Part shown: piece after piece, positions 46,914 through 55,433 of the stretch
Position numbering within the stretch: position 1 is the first letter of the stretch
Layout: every line of letters starts with the position of its first letter
NCBI RefSeq assembly: GCF_000400715.1
Contig: NZ_KE007347.1
Span: 486,403 to 550,402, forward strand
Origin: Acinetobacter genomosp. 15BJ
Lineage (GTDB): Bacteria; Pseudomonadota; Gammaproteobacteria; Pseudomonadales; Moraxellaceae
Direction: 5' to 3'
Length of the DNA: 64,000 bases
The notes under the pieces: generated by a model
Database searches by the model: none
What the model was told of the DNA's origin: nothing
What the model saw: only the letters and a program-made list of their open reading frames with translations
Made by a program: the position numbers and the translations under genes

Positions 46914-49694
46914 ATGCGATTAAATAATATTGAGCTCTTATTTGAAAAAATAGGGCTGACTGCACATAAACGTGCCATTCATATTCAGTTTGAAAATCAG
47001 AGTTTAAATTCTCAAATTTTTTTGCAGTATATTGAGGGCGTTCATGGCCTTAATCAAGGACTCAAGGCTGAACTAATCTGTCTGTCAACGAATGCTACCA
47101 TCCCGCTCAAGCAATTTATTGGTAGTCAGGCTGCGATTGATACAATGACTGATCAGGGGCAGTTTAGCCGTGTCACTGGGATTATCACCCAAGCATCACA
47201 AGGCGTATCTGACGGCAGTTTAAGCCTCTATAAACTGACTTTAGAAGATCCAACCGCACTGTGGCATAAAAGACGAAATTCTCGCGTATTTATTAATAAA
47301 AGCGTGTGTGAGGTGGTGCAAGTCATATTTAAGGAATGGCAACAAAGGAGCCTATTATTTGCTTCAAGCTTGACACTGGATTTAAGTGGGTTGAGCAAAG
47401 ACTATGATGTTCGGCCCTTTATTATGCAACATAATCAGACCGATGCAGAGTTTTTAACATTTTTGATGCGGAGTGAAGGGCTGAGCTGGTTGGTCGACGA
47501 AGCCCAGCTTATTGTTCCAACTACCAATAGTCCAATCCAACCGCAAAAACTACGTTTGATTGATGACAATAGCCAGTATCAAGCCCTAGCGAGAAGAACG
47601 ATTCGTTACCATCGTAGTGATGCCACCGAACAATACGACAGCATGACCAAACTGAGGGCAGAACGCAGCTTACAGCCGACCGCCGTGCATATCCAGCGTT
47701 GGCAAGCCGATGCACTGGAACAAGAGGATGGAGCAGGCAGTGTGCAAAGCAAACATCAGCACATTGAAGGCGATGATGCAGCCTCACTGGGACTCGAAGA
47801 TGCATGGCATTTCAGTCCAGCATGGATGCAGGACCTAAAGGGTGAAGATGGTGCAACACCGTCAGGCCATGCGCAAATTGAAAGGTTTAACCAGCAGATT
47901 GGGCAATACCACGACTTACAAGCAAAGCAATTTGTGGCGAATAGCACCGTTCGAGACACCCATGTCGGGTATTGGTTTGAACTGGCAGGACACCCTGAAA
48001 TAGATCAACATCAAGGGGATGATAAGCAATTCCTGATCATTGCCAAGCAGTTTTATAGTCAGAATAATTTACCAAAAGACCTAAGCCAACAGATCCAAGA
48101 TCTGATTAACCAAAGTCAGTGGCAACAACAGAATATTGGCTCTGAACAACGTCAGGCAAATCAACTGACACTACAACGCCGTAATATCAAAATCGTACCT
48201 GAATATAACCCCTTAACTCATAGGCCAACTGCTCACCCAATGCGAGCCCGAATTGTTGGTCCTGAAGGAGAGGAAATCCATGTGGATGAATGGGGGCGTA
48301 TAAAAGTTCGTTTTCTATTTACCCGTACAGAAGACCATAGCCATGATGGTGGTGCGGGAACCAACAATGATGATACTGACTCAGCATGGGTCGATGTCCT
48401 GACCCCTTGGGCTGGCGAAGGTTTTGGTGCACGGTTTTTGCCACGCGTCGGTGAAATTGTGGTCATTGACTTCTTTGATGGCAACTTTGACCGTCCTTTT
48501 GTGCTGGGGAGGATTCATGAAGCGCAGCGTTCACCCACACTGTTTGATCGAATAGGAAAACTCCCTGAGACCAAAAAACTGTCAGGCATTCGATCACGCG
48601 AATACAAAGGTGAAGGCTTTAATCAACTGCGTTTTGATGACAGCTTAGGGCAGATCAGCACACAACTGCAAAGTAGCCATGCCGCCAGTCAATTAAATCT
48701 CGGTCAGCTCAGTCATCCAAAAGACAAGGCTGAAAGCGAAGACCGTGGCGAGGGCTTTGAACTGCGTACCGATTTATGGGGTGCAGTACGTGCGGGAAAA
48801 GGTTTATTGCTTTCAACCCATAAGCAAGACCAAGCACAAGGCGAACATCTGGATGCACAGTTAGCCAGACAGCAACTTGAAGCGAACCAGAATAATGCCC
48901 AAGCACTGAGTGACGTCGCTAAAAATCAGCAGACAGATGAAATTGAGTCACTGGCACAGTTAAAAGCGTTCGCTGCACAGATCGAAGCAAAGATTGCCAA
49001 GTTCAATAAAGCATTGCTGTTACTGAGTTCACCCGATGGTATTGGCCTGAGTAGCCATGAAGATATTCATTTCTCGGCAGATAGACAGATCAATCAGATC
49101 GCTGGCGAGAGTATTCATCTGAGTACACAAAAAAATCTGATTGCCCATGCGCAAAACAGGATTAGTTTGTTTGCTGCCCAAACAGGTATTAAACAGGTTG
49201 CGGCGAAAGGAAAGTTTGAAGTCCATGCGCAAACGGATGGCATAGACTTGTTCTCCAAACAAGGCATTCAAATTATTTCGACTGAAGATCGGATTGAAAT
49301 TATTAGTGCAAAAGAAATTGTGATTACAGGCAAAAACTCTCAACTGAAACTGAATGGTTCAGGAATTGTTGCTACCACAGGTGGCAAATTTGAAGTGAAG
49401 GCAGGTCAGCATGTGTTTATGGGTGGGGCGAAAGTAAATACAGTTCTTTCAGTATTACCCGATGTAGAAAATCTTTATGTTTTACAATACTTGGTAAAAA
49501 ATAAAGAAAGTCAGGTCATGGCTGATAAACCTTACATCTTATTTGATGAAGAGGGAAATGTTCAAAAGGGAAAAACTGATCAAAAAGGATTTATGAAGCT
49601 AAAAACATCGCCATCTGCTCAACAAATTACGACTCTAGTAATGATGAATGAAATTGAACACGCTGGAGAAGAAGACTCTGGAGATCAACTATGA
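46914..49694 (+). CDS. vgrG: Type VI secretion spike protein VgrG with C-terminal extension
   Basis: About 926 aa. The gp27-like N-terminal half carries RVTGIITQASQGVSDGSLSLY and MQHNQTDAEFLTFLMRSEGLSWL. A gp5-like OB domain follows (about residues 442-540) with VDEWGRIKVRFLF and VGEIVVIDFFDGNFDRPFV. The DUF2345 beta-prism is at about 702-836 (LLLSSPDGIGLSSHEDI). A C-terminal ~80 residues (PYILFDEEGNVQKGKTDQKG) look transthyretin-like, a type of domain that docks cargo effectors. Core T6SS genes are not in the window, so this is an orphan VgrG island. Its stop overlaps the next gene by 4 bp. ATG 46884 is a possible earlier start. Confidence 0.94.
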   Translation: MRLNNIELLFEKIGLTAHKRAIHIQFENQSLNSQIFLQYIEGVHGLNQGLKAELICLSTNATIPLKQFIGSQAAIDTMTDQGQFSRVTGIITQASQGVSDGSLSLYKLTLEDPTALWHKRRNSRVFINKSVCEVVQVIFKEWQQRSLLFASSLTLDLSGLSKDYDVRPFIMQHNQTDAEFLTFLMRSEGLSWLVDEAQLIVPTTNSPIQPQKLRLIDDNSQYQALARRTIRYHRSDATEQYDSMTKLRAERSLQPTAVHIQRWQADALEQEDGAGSVQSKHQHIEGDDAASLGLEDAWHFSPAWMQDLKGEDGATPSGHAQIERFNQQIGQYHDLQAKQFVANSTVRDTHVGYWFELAGHPEIDQHQGDDKQFLIIAKQFYSQNNLPKDLSQQIQDLINQSQWQQQNIGSEQRQANQLTLQRRNIKIVPEYNPLTHRPTAHPMRARIVGPEGEEIHVDEWGRIKVRFLFTRTEDHSHDGGAGTNNDDTDSAWVDVLTPWAGEGFGARFLPRVGEIVVIDFFDGNFDRPFVLGRIHEAQRSPTLFDRIGKLPETKKLSGIRSREYKGEGFNQLRFDDSLGQISTQLQSSHAASQLNLGQLSHPKDKAESEDRGEGFELRTDLWGAVRAGKGLLLSTHKQDQAQGEHLDAQLARQQLEANQNNAQALSDVAKNQQTDEIESLAQLKAFAAQIEAKIAKFNKALLLLSSPDGIGLSSHEDIHFSADRQINQIAGESIHLSTQKNLIAHAQNRISLFAAQTGIKQVAAKGKFEVHAQTDGIDLFSKQGIQIISTEDRIEIISAKEIVITGKNSQLKLNGSGIVATTGGKFEVKAGQHVFMGGAKVNTVLSVLPDVENLYVLQYLVKNKESQVMADKPYILFDEEGNVQKGKTDQKGFMKLKTSPSAQQITTLVMMNEIEHAGEEDSGDQL

Positions 49695-51073
49695 ATACCT
49701 ATTTCAGTCGTCTAAAGCTCAGTGTTCAAGCCCCTCTCAAATTGAAAGATTTAACTTATAAATTCTTTGTGATTAATAATGTGACTAAGAAAACAACAAC
49801 ATTTAAAGGTAATTTTGATGAGCACGGTTTAACAGGTTGGACTGAAATACATAACTTAAATACTATGTTAATTTATGAAGTTTATTTGCGTGGTGAAAGT
49901 TTACAGAAAATTGCTGTAAAAGCTTATCCAAATAAAAAAACGCATAGCACCTTTACCATTAAAATGACTACAGAAATAACGCAGAAGGTGAAACAGAATA
50001 TTAAGGAAATTTATTTAGATGATGGGGAAGTTGCTTGGTATCTGGTTAAAAAGGCAGAAACCATGCATGACTGGTCTAAACGAGTTTTTAAAAGGCCTTT
50101 AATCGCATCAGATTGGGATATACTACGGGCAAACAACCCACATATTTCGAATATCGTGCCAATTCGAATATTGTCACCTGGAATGGTCATTGTTCTCTCA
50201 AATTCAACCACAGCAAAAGAGCTTCCAAAATATAAAAAGGATGCTCAAGATGCATTTAAAAACTTAGAGGAAATGAAAAAGGATAAAGATTTTGATGCCG
50301 AGTTTTTTGCACAAAACTATGAATTTTTTTATAACTCCTTAATAAATGAGGATTATGTTGGTCTTAGCCACAAACCTATAGAAAATGTTGATGGTACTGG
50401 TACGATGCTAGCAACAACAGCAAAAAATACAGTAGACGGGGCACTATTATTTGTTGAGGAAACTAAAAATAGAACTTTGGGGGCTTATTCTCAGTTAGTA
50501 AAAAATTATGCCCAAGAACATCAGAAGAAAACGCGTTTAGCTAATCCTAAACACTTTAATAAGTTTGAAGCGGCCAACACAGCATTGCTGAAAGATTTTG
50601 AAAATAGCATTTCCCAAAGGATGTTTAAGTGGGATACAGGAATACAAACATCAAATTTAAGAAAAAATTTGAAAAGTACGGCATTTGTAAAAAGCGCTTA
50701 TTATCAAGGTGGATTGCCAGCCTATTTAAAGAATATGAATGAGGTTGGACGTGTGACTAGTGTTCTTAAACAAGGTGGTAACTTTATGATTGGGGTTGGA
50801 ATTGCAGAAGCTGGAATTAATATTTACCAAGCAACTGAGACGGGGGAGAATAAAAAAATTAGAAAAGCAGTCTTAGTAGAACCCTTAAAGCTAGGAGGGA
50901 GTTTAGTAGGTGGAAGGATGGGAGCTGTAGCAGCTACTGCGACTGCCGTTTTAGTATTGGGTGTTGGTACAGGGGGTGTTGGATTAGTTGTTATCGGTGC
51001 TTGTGCTGTTGCAGGAGGAATAGGAGGTGGGATTTTTGGAGGATGGATAGGTGAAATGGTTGATGTGTGCTGA
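49691..51073 (+). CDS. Putative VgrG-linked T6SS effector, 3' end cut by an IS
   Basis: The 460-aa frame overlaps vgrG by 4 bp. Residues about 8-92 look like a TTR-type adaptor (FFVINNVTKKTTTFKGNFDE). About 112-170 is LysM-like (WYLVKKAETMHDWSKRVF and ILSPGMVIVLSN). The middle is lysine-rich and helical. The last ~95 residues are glycine-zipper-like and hydrophobic (MIGVGIAEAGINIY, then GGVGLVVIGACAVAGGIGGG), suggesting insertion in a target membrane. No catalytic motif was seen. The stop lies inside the left inverted repeat of an IS3 element, so the native C-terminus is lost from this frame. Pore formation is inference. The segment is more AT-rich than vgrG. Confidence 0.8.
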   Translation: MNTYFSRLKLSVQAPLKLKDLTYKFFVINNVTKKTTTFKGNFDEHGLTGWTEIHNLNTMLIYEVYLRGESLQKIAVKAYPNKKTHSTFTIKMTTEITQKVKQNIKEIYLDDGEVAWYLVKKAETMHDWSKRVFKRPLIASDWDILRANNPHISNIVPIRILSPGMVIVLSNSTTAKELPKYKKDAQDAFKNLEEMKKDKDFDAEFFAQNYEFFYNSLINEDYVGLSHKPIENVDGTGTMLATTAKNTVDGALLFVEETKNRTLGAYSQLVKNYAQEHQKKTRLANPKHFNKFEAANTALLKDFENSISQRMFKWDTGIQTSNLRKNLKSTAFVKSAYYQGGLPAYLKNMNEVGRVTSVLKQGGNFMIGVGIAEAGINIYQATETGENKKIRKAVLVEPLKLGGSLVGGRMGAVAATATAVLVLGVGTGGVGLVVIGACAVAGGIGGGIFGGWIGEMVDVC

Positions 51074-51126
51074 GAAAACAGGAGGTTTTAACTTGGTAAA
51101 CTATAGACACTCATCAGGAGTTTACC

Positions 51127-51426
51127 ATGAGCAAGAAACAGAAGACTTACACCGCAGAATTTAAAGTTGAAGCAATAAAATTGATTGAAGCCAATCAAGG
51201 CAATGTATCGGAAACAGCCAGACAACTTGGCATTTCAATGCAAACTCTTTCAAATTGGAATAATAAAGCAAAGACTGGCACCTTAGCAGGCACTAAACAA
51301 TATTCACCTGATCTAAATGCCTTACTCGAAGAAAATAAAAAGCTCAAACAACAGCTCAAAACAGCTGAAATGGAACGTGAATTTCTAAAAAAGGCAGCAG
51401 CGTACTTTGCGAAAGAAAGTCAGTAA
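51127..51426 (+). CDS. IS3-family transposase OrfA
   Basis: A 99-aa DNA-binding protein of the IS. It has an N-terminal helix-turn-helix (YTAEFKVEAIKLIEANQGNV then SETARQLGISMQTLSNWNNK) and a leucine-zipper-like C-terminus (LEENKKLKQQLKTAEMEREF) ending in LKKAAAYFAKESQ. RBS AGGAG precedes ATG 51127. The orfB frame is open upstream of its ATG (KSVRYAYMKQQ), so a -1 frameshift near the end of orfA would give the usual OrfAB fusion. Confidence 0.93.
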   Translation: MSKKQKTYTAEFKVEAIKLIEANQGNVSETARQLGISMQTLSNWNNKAKTGTLAGTKQYSPDLNALLEENKKLKQQLKTAEMEREFLKKAAAYFAKESQ

Positions 51427-51437
51427 GGTACGCCTAT

Positions 51438-52265
51438 ATGAAACAGCAAAGACATTTATTCCCGATTAGCTTTATGGCTAGATTACTTCACGTTTCAGTG
51501 TCACGATTTTATGATTGGCTAAAACGAGGCATGAATAAAAGATTGGTTCAGCGAAATCAACAGACAATTTTGGTCAAAATAGCTCATGAGGAAACTAAAC
51601 AAAGCTATGGCTATATTCGATTAACTAAGCATTTACAAGCGCAAGGTATCAAAATCAGTACGTATGCTGTACGTCAAATAAAAAAGCTCAACCAGCTGTA
51701 TTGTAAGCGTCATAAGCGTTTCAAAAGAACTACGAAGAGTGATCATAATCGAGCGATCTACGCAAATTTACTAGAGCAACAGTTTTCAATGACTAAGCCC
51801 AATCTTGCATGGTCAAGCGATATTACATACATTTGGACTGCTGAAGGTTGGTTATACTTGGCAGCAGTAAAAGACCTGTACACGAAACAAGTGGTTGGCT
51901 ATAGCTTAAATGAGCGTATGACCGCACAACTTGTTTGCAATGCACTGACTATGGCGATTCGTAATCAAAAACCAACGAAAGGCTTAATTGTTCATTCGGA
52001 CAGAGGCAGCCAATATTGCAGCCATGAATATCGAAAGATACTGGAAAAATGTGATTTTCAAGGTTCAATGAGCAAACGTGGGGACTGTTACGATAATGCA
52101 CCGATTGAAAGTTTCTGGGGCATACTCAAGAATGAATTAGTGGGCATCATTGCAACTATAAAACCAGAGATGAAGCTAAAGCAGATATTACAAAATACAT
52201 TGTGTTATTTTATAATCAGCGAAGAATTCAAAAGAGTTTGGATTTTAAAACGCCAAATCAAATAG
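51438..52265 (+). CDS. IS3-family transposase OrfB, 3' end frameshifted
   Basis: The DDE integrase-like catalytic part. The three acidic residues lie in AWSSDITYIW, IVHSDRGSQYCS and NAPIESFWGILKNE. The frame departs from the family at FIISEEFKRVW. Adding one T to the run at 52208-52211 restores the canonical ending YNQRRIQKSLDFKTPNQ, then IAENFYRLAA, with a stop at 52294. The copy is therefore probably inactive, or the sequence has a one-base error there. Confidence 0.9.
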   Translation: MKQQRHLFPISFMARLLHVSVSRFYDWLKRGMNKRLVQRNQQTILVKIAHEETKQSYGYIRLTKHLQAQGIKISTYAVRQIKKLNQLYCKRHKRFKRTTKSDHNRAIYANLLEQQFSMTKPNLAWSSDITYIWTAEGWLYLAAVKDLYTKQVVGYSLNERMTAQLVCNALTMAIRNQKPTKGLIVHSDRGSQYCSHEYRKILEKCDFQGSMSKRGDCYDNAPIESFWGILKNELVGIIATIKPEMKLKQILQNTLCYFIISEEFKRVWILKRQIK

Positions 52266-52331
52266 CAGAGAACTTTTATCGGTTAGCTGCCTAGCATATC
52301 CCAAGTGAAAGTCTCCTGCTAATTCAGCACA

Positions 52332-52382
52332 TATCAGGTTGGTAGTGGTGCTGATCGTAGTATAGAATGGATGACTAAATAA
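52332..52382 (+). pseudogene. Orphaned C-terminal codons of the IS-interrupted effector
   Basis: Directly after the right IS end, 16 codons read YQVGSGADRSIEWMTK then TAA. The Gly/Ser-rich opening fits the end of the glycine-zipper effector, and the stop is 1 bp before the ATG of the next gene, the tight spacing expected of an effector-immunity pair. I infer this is the lost native C-terminus. The exact join cannot be rebuilt, because two bases plus any deleted codons are missing. Confidence 0.6.
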
Positions 52383-52383
52383 A

Positions 52384-52797
52384 ATGTTAGAGAATATTCT
52401 GAAAGTAATATTAGCTATTTCAATCTCACTTTTATTTGTCAGTTATCCTATCGCTGTATTTAAAAGCTATAAATATGTTAAAAAAAATCTTCAATCTATC
52501 TCTCTTTTGTTTTTTGGAGATTCTAAATATTATAGAAAATTGGATTGGGCTAATCACTTTTTAATAGAAATGGCTGTAGGTTCTATCGCCGCATTAAGGT
52601 TTAGAGAGTTGAAGATACTTAAAAGAAATTCAGTCTTTTCTAAAGGGTACTTACCTTTATCCCCGAATATGAATGATAAAAATCTTAATTTATTGCTAAA
52701 TAATCACGGAAAATGGTATAAATCTGTTACGAGCAATATTCTTCACTCCTCTTGTTATTTGTTGATTTCAATAATTATTTTTTTTATTTTAAAGTAA
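52384..52797 (+). CDS. Putative membrane immunity protein, probably frameshifted at its 3' end
   Basis: The 137-aa frame has two hydrophobic segments: an N-terminal one (ILKVILAISISLLFVSYPIA) and a C-terminal one (SCYLLISIIIFFIL). No enzyme motif is visible. Its position immediately after the effector tail makes it the best immunity candidate against an inner-membrane-acting toxin; that is inference. The stop at 52797 follows a T8 run (52778-52785). One added T would extend it through KVIIHKYYKIVSYLKCRGS to a stop at 52925 (about 180 aa), just before the next gene's RBS. The region is strongly AT-rich. Confidence 0.68.
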   Translation: MLENILKVILAISISLLFVSYPIAVFKSYKYVKKNLQSISLLFFGDSKYYRKLDWANHFLIEMAVGSIAALRFRELKILKRNSVFSKGYLPLSPNMNDKNLNLLLNNHGKWYKSVTSNILHSSCYLLISIIIFFILK

Positions 52798-52934
52798 TTA
52801 TCCATAAATATTATAAAATCGTTTCCTATTTGAAATGTCGGGGAAGTATTAATGCTGGATCAATCTCAAAAATAATAGAAGATAGACGTTCTTTTTTTGA
52901 TAAGTCTAAAAGTATTTTTCAATAGTGAGGTTTT

Positions 52935-53457
52935 ATGAAATTTCTGTTAGTTACAATACTCATTTTTAATGATTGGTTGTACTAATGCAAAAACGAAAGA
53001 TACTTATGAAGGCTGCGATGTAAAATATACGAAAATAAGTCTTAAGGTGAAAGATGATTTTCGAATAGTAAGTAAATCTTGTAATGACGAAAATCCAGTT
53101 GTGATTAATTATTTAGAAGGAGGTGATCAAAAAATATTTATTAATAAATATGATATAAATATAGGGAAGTGGTTGCCAAAGTTGGAAGCTGTAAGTGTTT
53201 ATAAAAAAGATAATCAGAGACCATTGTTAATTACACTTCATACACAAGTATGGGATTCTCCAACAGTCAATGGTATCCTTTATAATGTTAACTTATATGA
53301 AATTTATTTAACTGGGAAAAGAGTTAGGTTAGTTGATATAAGTAATATTCTTGGAAACTCTCAGAGTGGGTTGGAGGGAGTGTCTGATGATTATATGCAT
53401 TTTAAATTCAAAGATATTGCTACTATTAAAAAATGGCTTGATAAAAATTATAAATGA
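52935..53457 (+). pseudogene. Lipoprotein gene frameshifted in its signal peptide
   Basis: ATG 52935 follows GTGAGG and begins MKFLLVTILIF, then runs out of frame. Removing one T from the run at 52963-52967 gives KFLLVTILILMIGCTNAK, a textbook lipobox (LMIGC), joined to the 162-codon frame starting at 52969. The mature protein (about 158 aa) has no recognised family; KYTKISLKVKDDFRIVSKSC and FKDIATIKKWLDKN are typical segments. As the third gene after an effector it may be a second immunity or accessory protein. If the extra T is real, only an unsecreted product from ATG 52969 could be made. Confidence 0.72.
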
Positions 53458-53529
53458 GCATCTTTACTGGGGTGTTATCTATACGCATAGGCTTTGATAA
53501 AGTGTTTATTTAACATGAATTTTTTAAAT

Positions 53530-53565
53530 AAAAAAACCGCCAATAAGATCGTTACTGGCGGTTTG
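53530..53565 (-). terminator. Terminator of ychF
   Basis: AAACCGCCA (53534-53542) pairs with TGGCGGTTT (53556-53564). On the minus strand the stem is followed by a T-run. It lies 18 bp past the ychF stop. Confidence 0.85.
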
Positions 53566-53582
53566 AAAATCAAAACACTGAT

Positions 53583-54674
53583 TTATACATTAAAACGGAA
53601 GTGCAATACGTCGCCATCTTGAACGATATACGTTTTACCTTCTAAACGCCATTTACCTGCTTCTTTGGCACCGCTTTCACCGTTGTATTGAATGAAGTCA
53701 TCATAGGCAACACATTCAGCACGGATAAAACCTTTTTCGAAGTCGGTATGAATCACACCCGCTGCTTGCGGCGCAGTTGCACCAACTTTCACAGTCCAAG
53801 CACGAACTTCTTGTACGCCCGCAGTGAAGTAAGTTTGTAAGCCAAGTAAGCTATAACCTGCACGAATCACGACGTTTAGTCCTGGTTCTTCCATGCCCAT
53901 CGCTTCCAAGAATTCAGCACGGTCTTCATCTTCTAATAATGAAATCTCAGCTTCGATCTGGTTGCAAAGCGGTACAACGATCGCATTTTCTTCAGCAGCA
54001 AGTTTTTTTACCGCTTCAAGATGTGGGTTATTTTCAAAACCGTCTTCTGCTACGTTAGCAATGTACATGGTTGGTTTAAGCGTCATTAAACCGAAACCGC
54101 GAACCGCTTTACGTTCATCATCTGAAAGGTCAGCCGCACGCGCTGGTTTACCTTCATCAAGCAAAGGTTGGATTTTTTCTAAAACTGCTTTAGTTGCAAG
54201 TGCTTCTTTATCACCGCCTTTTGCTGCTTTAGTTAAACGTAACAAGGCTTTTGCAACGGTATCAAGGTCAGCAAGAGCAAGTTCAGTGTTAATGGTTGCA
54301 ATGTCATCTAATGGATCAATTTTACCATTTACGTGAATCACGTTTTCGTCTTCGAAGCAACGAACTACATGGGCAATAGCATCTGTTTCACGGATGTTGG
54401 CAAGGAATTGGTTACCCAAACCTTCACCTTTTGATGCACCAGCAACCAAACCTGCGATATCAACGAATTCCATTGTGGTCGGGATAACACGTTGCGGTTT
54501 AACAATTGCTGTAAGTTTGTCTAAACGTGGATCTGGAACAGGGACAATGCCTGTATTCGGTTCAATGGTACAGAACGGAAAGTTTTCAGCAGCAATCGCT
54601 GCCTTTGTTAATGCATTAAATAATGTAGATTTACCTACGTTTGGCAGACCAACAATACCGCAATTAAAACCCAT
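53583..54674 (-). CDS. ychF: Redox-regulated ATPase YchF
   Basis: A 363-aa P-loop protein of the Obg-related group that prefers ATP over GTP and associates with ribosomes. The G1 motif [20 protein letters not shown] is at the N-terminus and [20 protein letters not shown] is the G3 region. The C-terminal TGS domain ends with [14 protein letters not shown] 54674 (MGFNCGIVG) is preferred over the in-frame upstream start at 54686 because it gives the standard 363-aa length. Confidence 0.97.
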   Translation of the reverse strand: MGFNCGIVGLPNVGKSTLFNALTKAAIAAENFPFCTIEPNTGIVPVPDPRLDKLTAIVKPQRVIPTTMEFVDIAGLVAGASKGEGLGNQFLANIRETDAIAHVVRCFEDENVIHVNGKIDPLDDIATINTELALADLDTVAKALLRLTKAAKGGDKEALATKAVLEKIQPLLDEGKPARAADLSDDERKAVRGFGLMTLKPTMYIANVAEDGFENNPHLEAVKKLAAEENAIVVPLCNQIEAEISLLEDEDRAEFLEAMGMEEPGLNVVIRAGYSLLGLQTYFTAGVQEVRAWTVKVGATAPQAAGVIHTDFEKGFIRAECVAYDDFIQYNGESGAKEAGKWRLEGKTYIVQDGDVLHFRFNV

Positions 54675-54724
54675 GAAACCACTCACAAATGTGTTATTTA
54701 AAAATTGCTGCTGATTTTACATGA

Positions 54725-54752
54725 AAGCCATGACAAAGTCAGGTCATGGCTT
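54725..54752 (-). terminator. Hairpin downstream of metI, possible terminator
   Basis: AAGCCATGAC (54725-54734) and GTCATGGCTT (54743-54752) form a perfect 10-bp stem with an 8-nt loop. The T-run after it on the minus strand is short. It closes the sulfur operon. Confidence 0.55.
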
Positions 54753-54773
54753 GAGTGGATTAATAATTCGAGC

Positions 54774-55433
54774 TTAAACTTTGCGTTTATCGAGCTGTTT
54801 GGCAATATTATCGCCTGTCGTTTGTACCAACATGACCAAAACAATCAGGACTAAAATCACCGCCAGCATCACTTGCATATCAAAGCGTTGATAGCCGTAA
54901 CGATAGGCAATATCGCCTAAACCACCTGCACCAATCGCACCTGCAATAGCAGATGAACTGATCATGGTAACAATAGTCACGGTAAAACCTGCAACAATCC
55001 CCGGCAAAGCTTCAGGAAGCAATACATGCCAAAGAATCTGTTTGCGGTTACAGCCCATCGCTTGTGCTGCTTCAATCAAACCTTGATCAACTTCACGTAG
55101 ACTGACCTCCGCAATACGGGCGAAGAACGGAATAGCTGCAATGGTTAAGGGGACAATCGCAGCCAAGACCCCATAACTGGTGCCGACAATCCATCGGGTA
55201 AATGGAATCAATGCCACCATTAAAATCAGGAAAGGTACAGAGCGGGTAATATTAATCACCCAGCCCAATGACTGATTGATTTTCTTAGAAGGATAAATCC
55301 CAAAATCAGCAGTACTCACTAGAATTAAAGCAATTGGCAGACCAATCAAAAAGGCGAGAATCGCAGAAACACCGACCATGATTAAAGTATCGGTCGTGCC
55401 TGTCAGTAACAGATCAATGAGTTGATTGGACAT
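54774..55433 (-). CDS. metI: MetI-like ABC transporter permease
   Basis: A 219-residue inner-membrane permease of the methionine-type ABC importers, with about five helices. The cytoplasmic coupling motif EVDQGLIEAAQAMGCNRKQI, then LPEALPGI (EAA loop), is clear. The start overlaps the 3' end of metN by 20 bp. Its operon with SfnB-type enzymes and a flavin monooxygenase suggests the transporter brings in an organosulfur compound, perhaps methionine or a related sulfonate or sulfone; the substrate is inferred only from context. Confidence 0.92.
   Translation of the reverse strand: MSNQLIDLLLTGTTDTLIMVGVSAILAFLIGLPIALILVSTADFGIYPSKKINQSLGWVINITRSVPFLILMVALIPFTRWIVGTSYGVLAAIVPLTIAAIPFFARIAEVSLREVDQGLIEAAQAMGCNRKQILWHVLLPEALPGIVAGFTVTIVTMISSSAIAGAIGAGGLGDIAYRYGYQRFDMQVMLAVILVLIVLVMLVQTTGDNIAKQLDKRKV

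Larger units (their letters stand above)
51066..52331 (+). mobile_element. IS3-family insertion sequence (possibly IS51 group)
   Basis: A 1266-bp element. The terminal inverted repeats 51066-51096 (TGTGCTGAGAAAACAGGAGG...) and 52301-52331 match at 24 of 31 positions, begin TG and end CA. It carries orfA and orfB in the same direction as the host genes. No 3- or 4-bp target duplication is visible (left flank ...GATG, right flank TATC...), suggesting a later change at a junction. It interrupts the effector reading frame. Confidence 0.92.

Noticed and set aside
51062..51073. Stop at 51073 as the natural end of the effector
   Set aside because: The last codons lie within the IS terminal repeat, so the stop is supplied by the IS.
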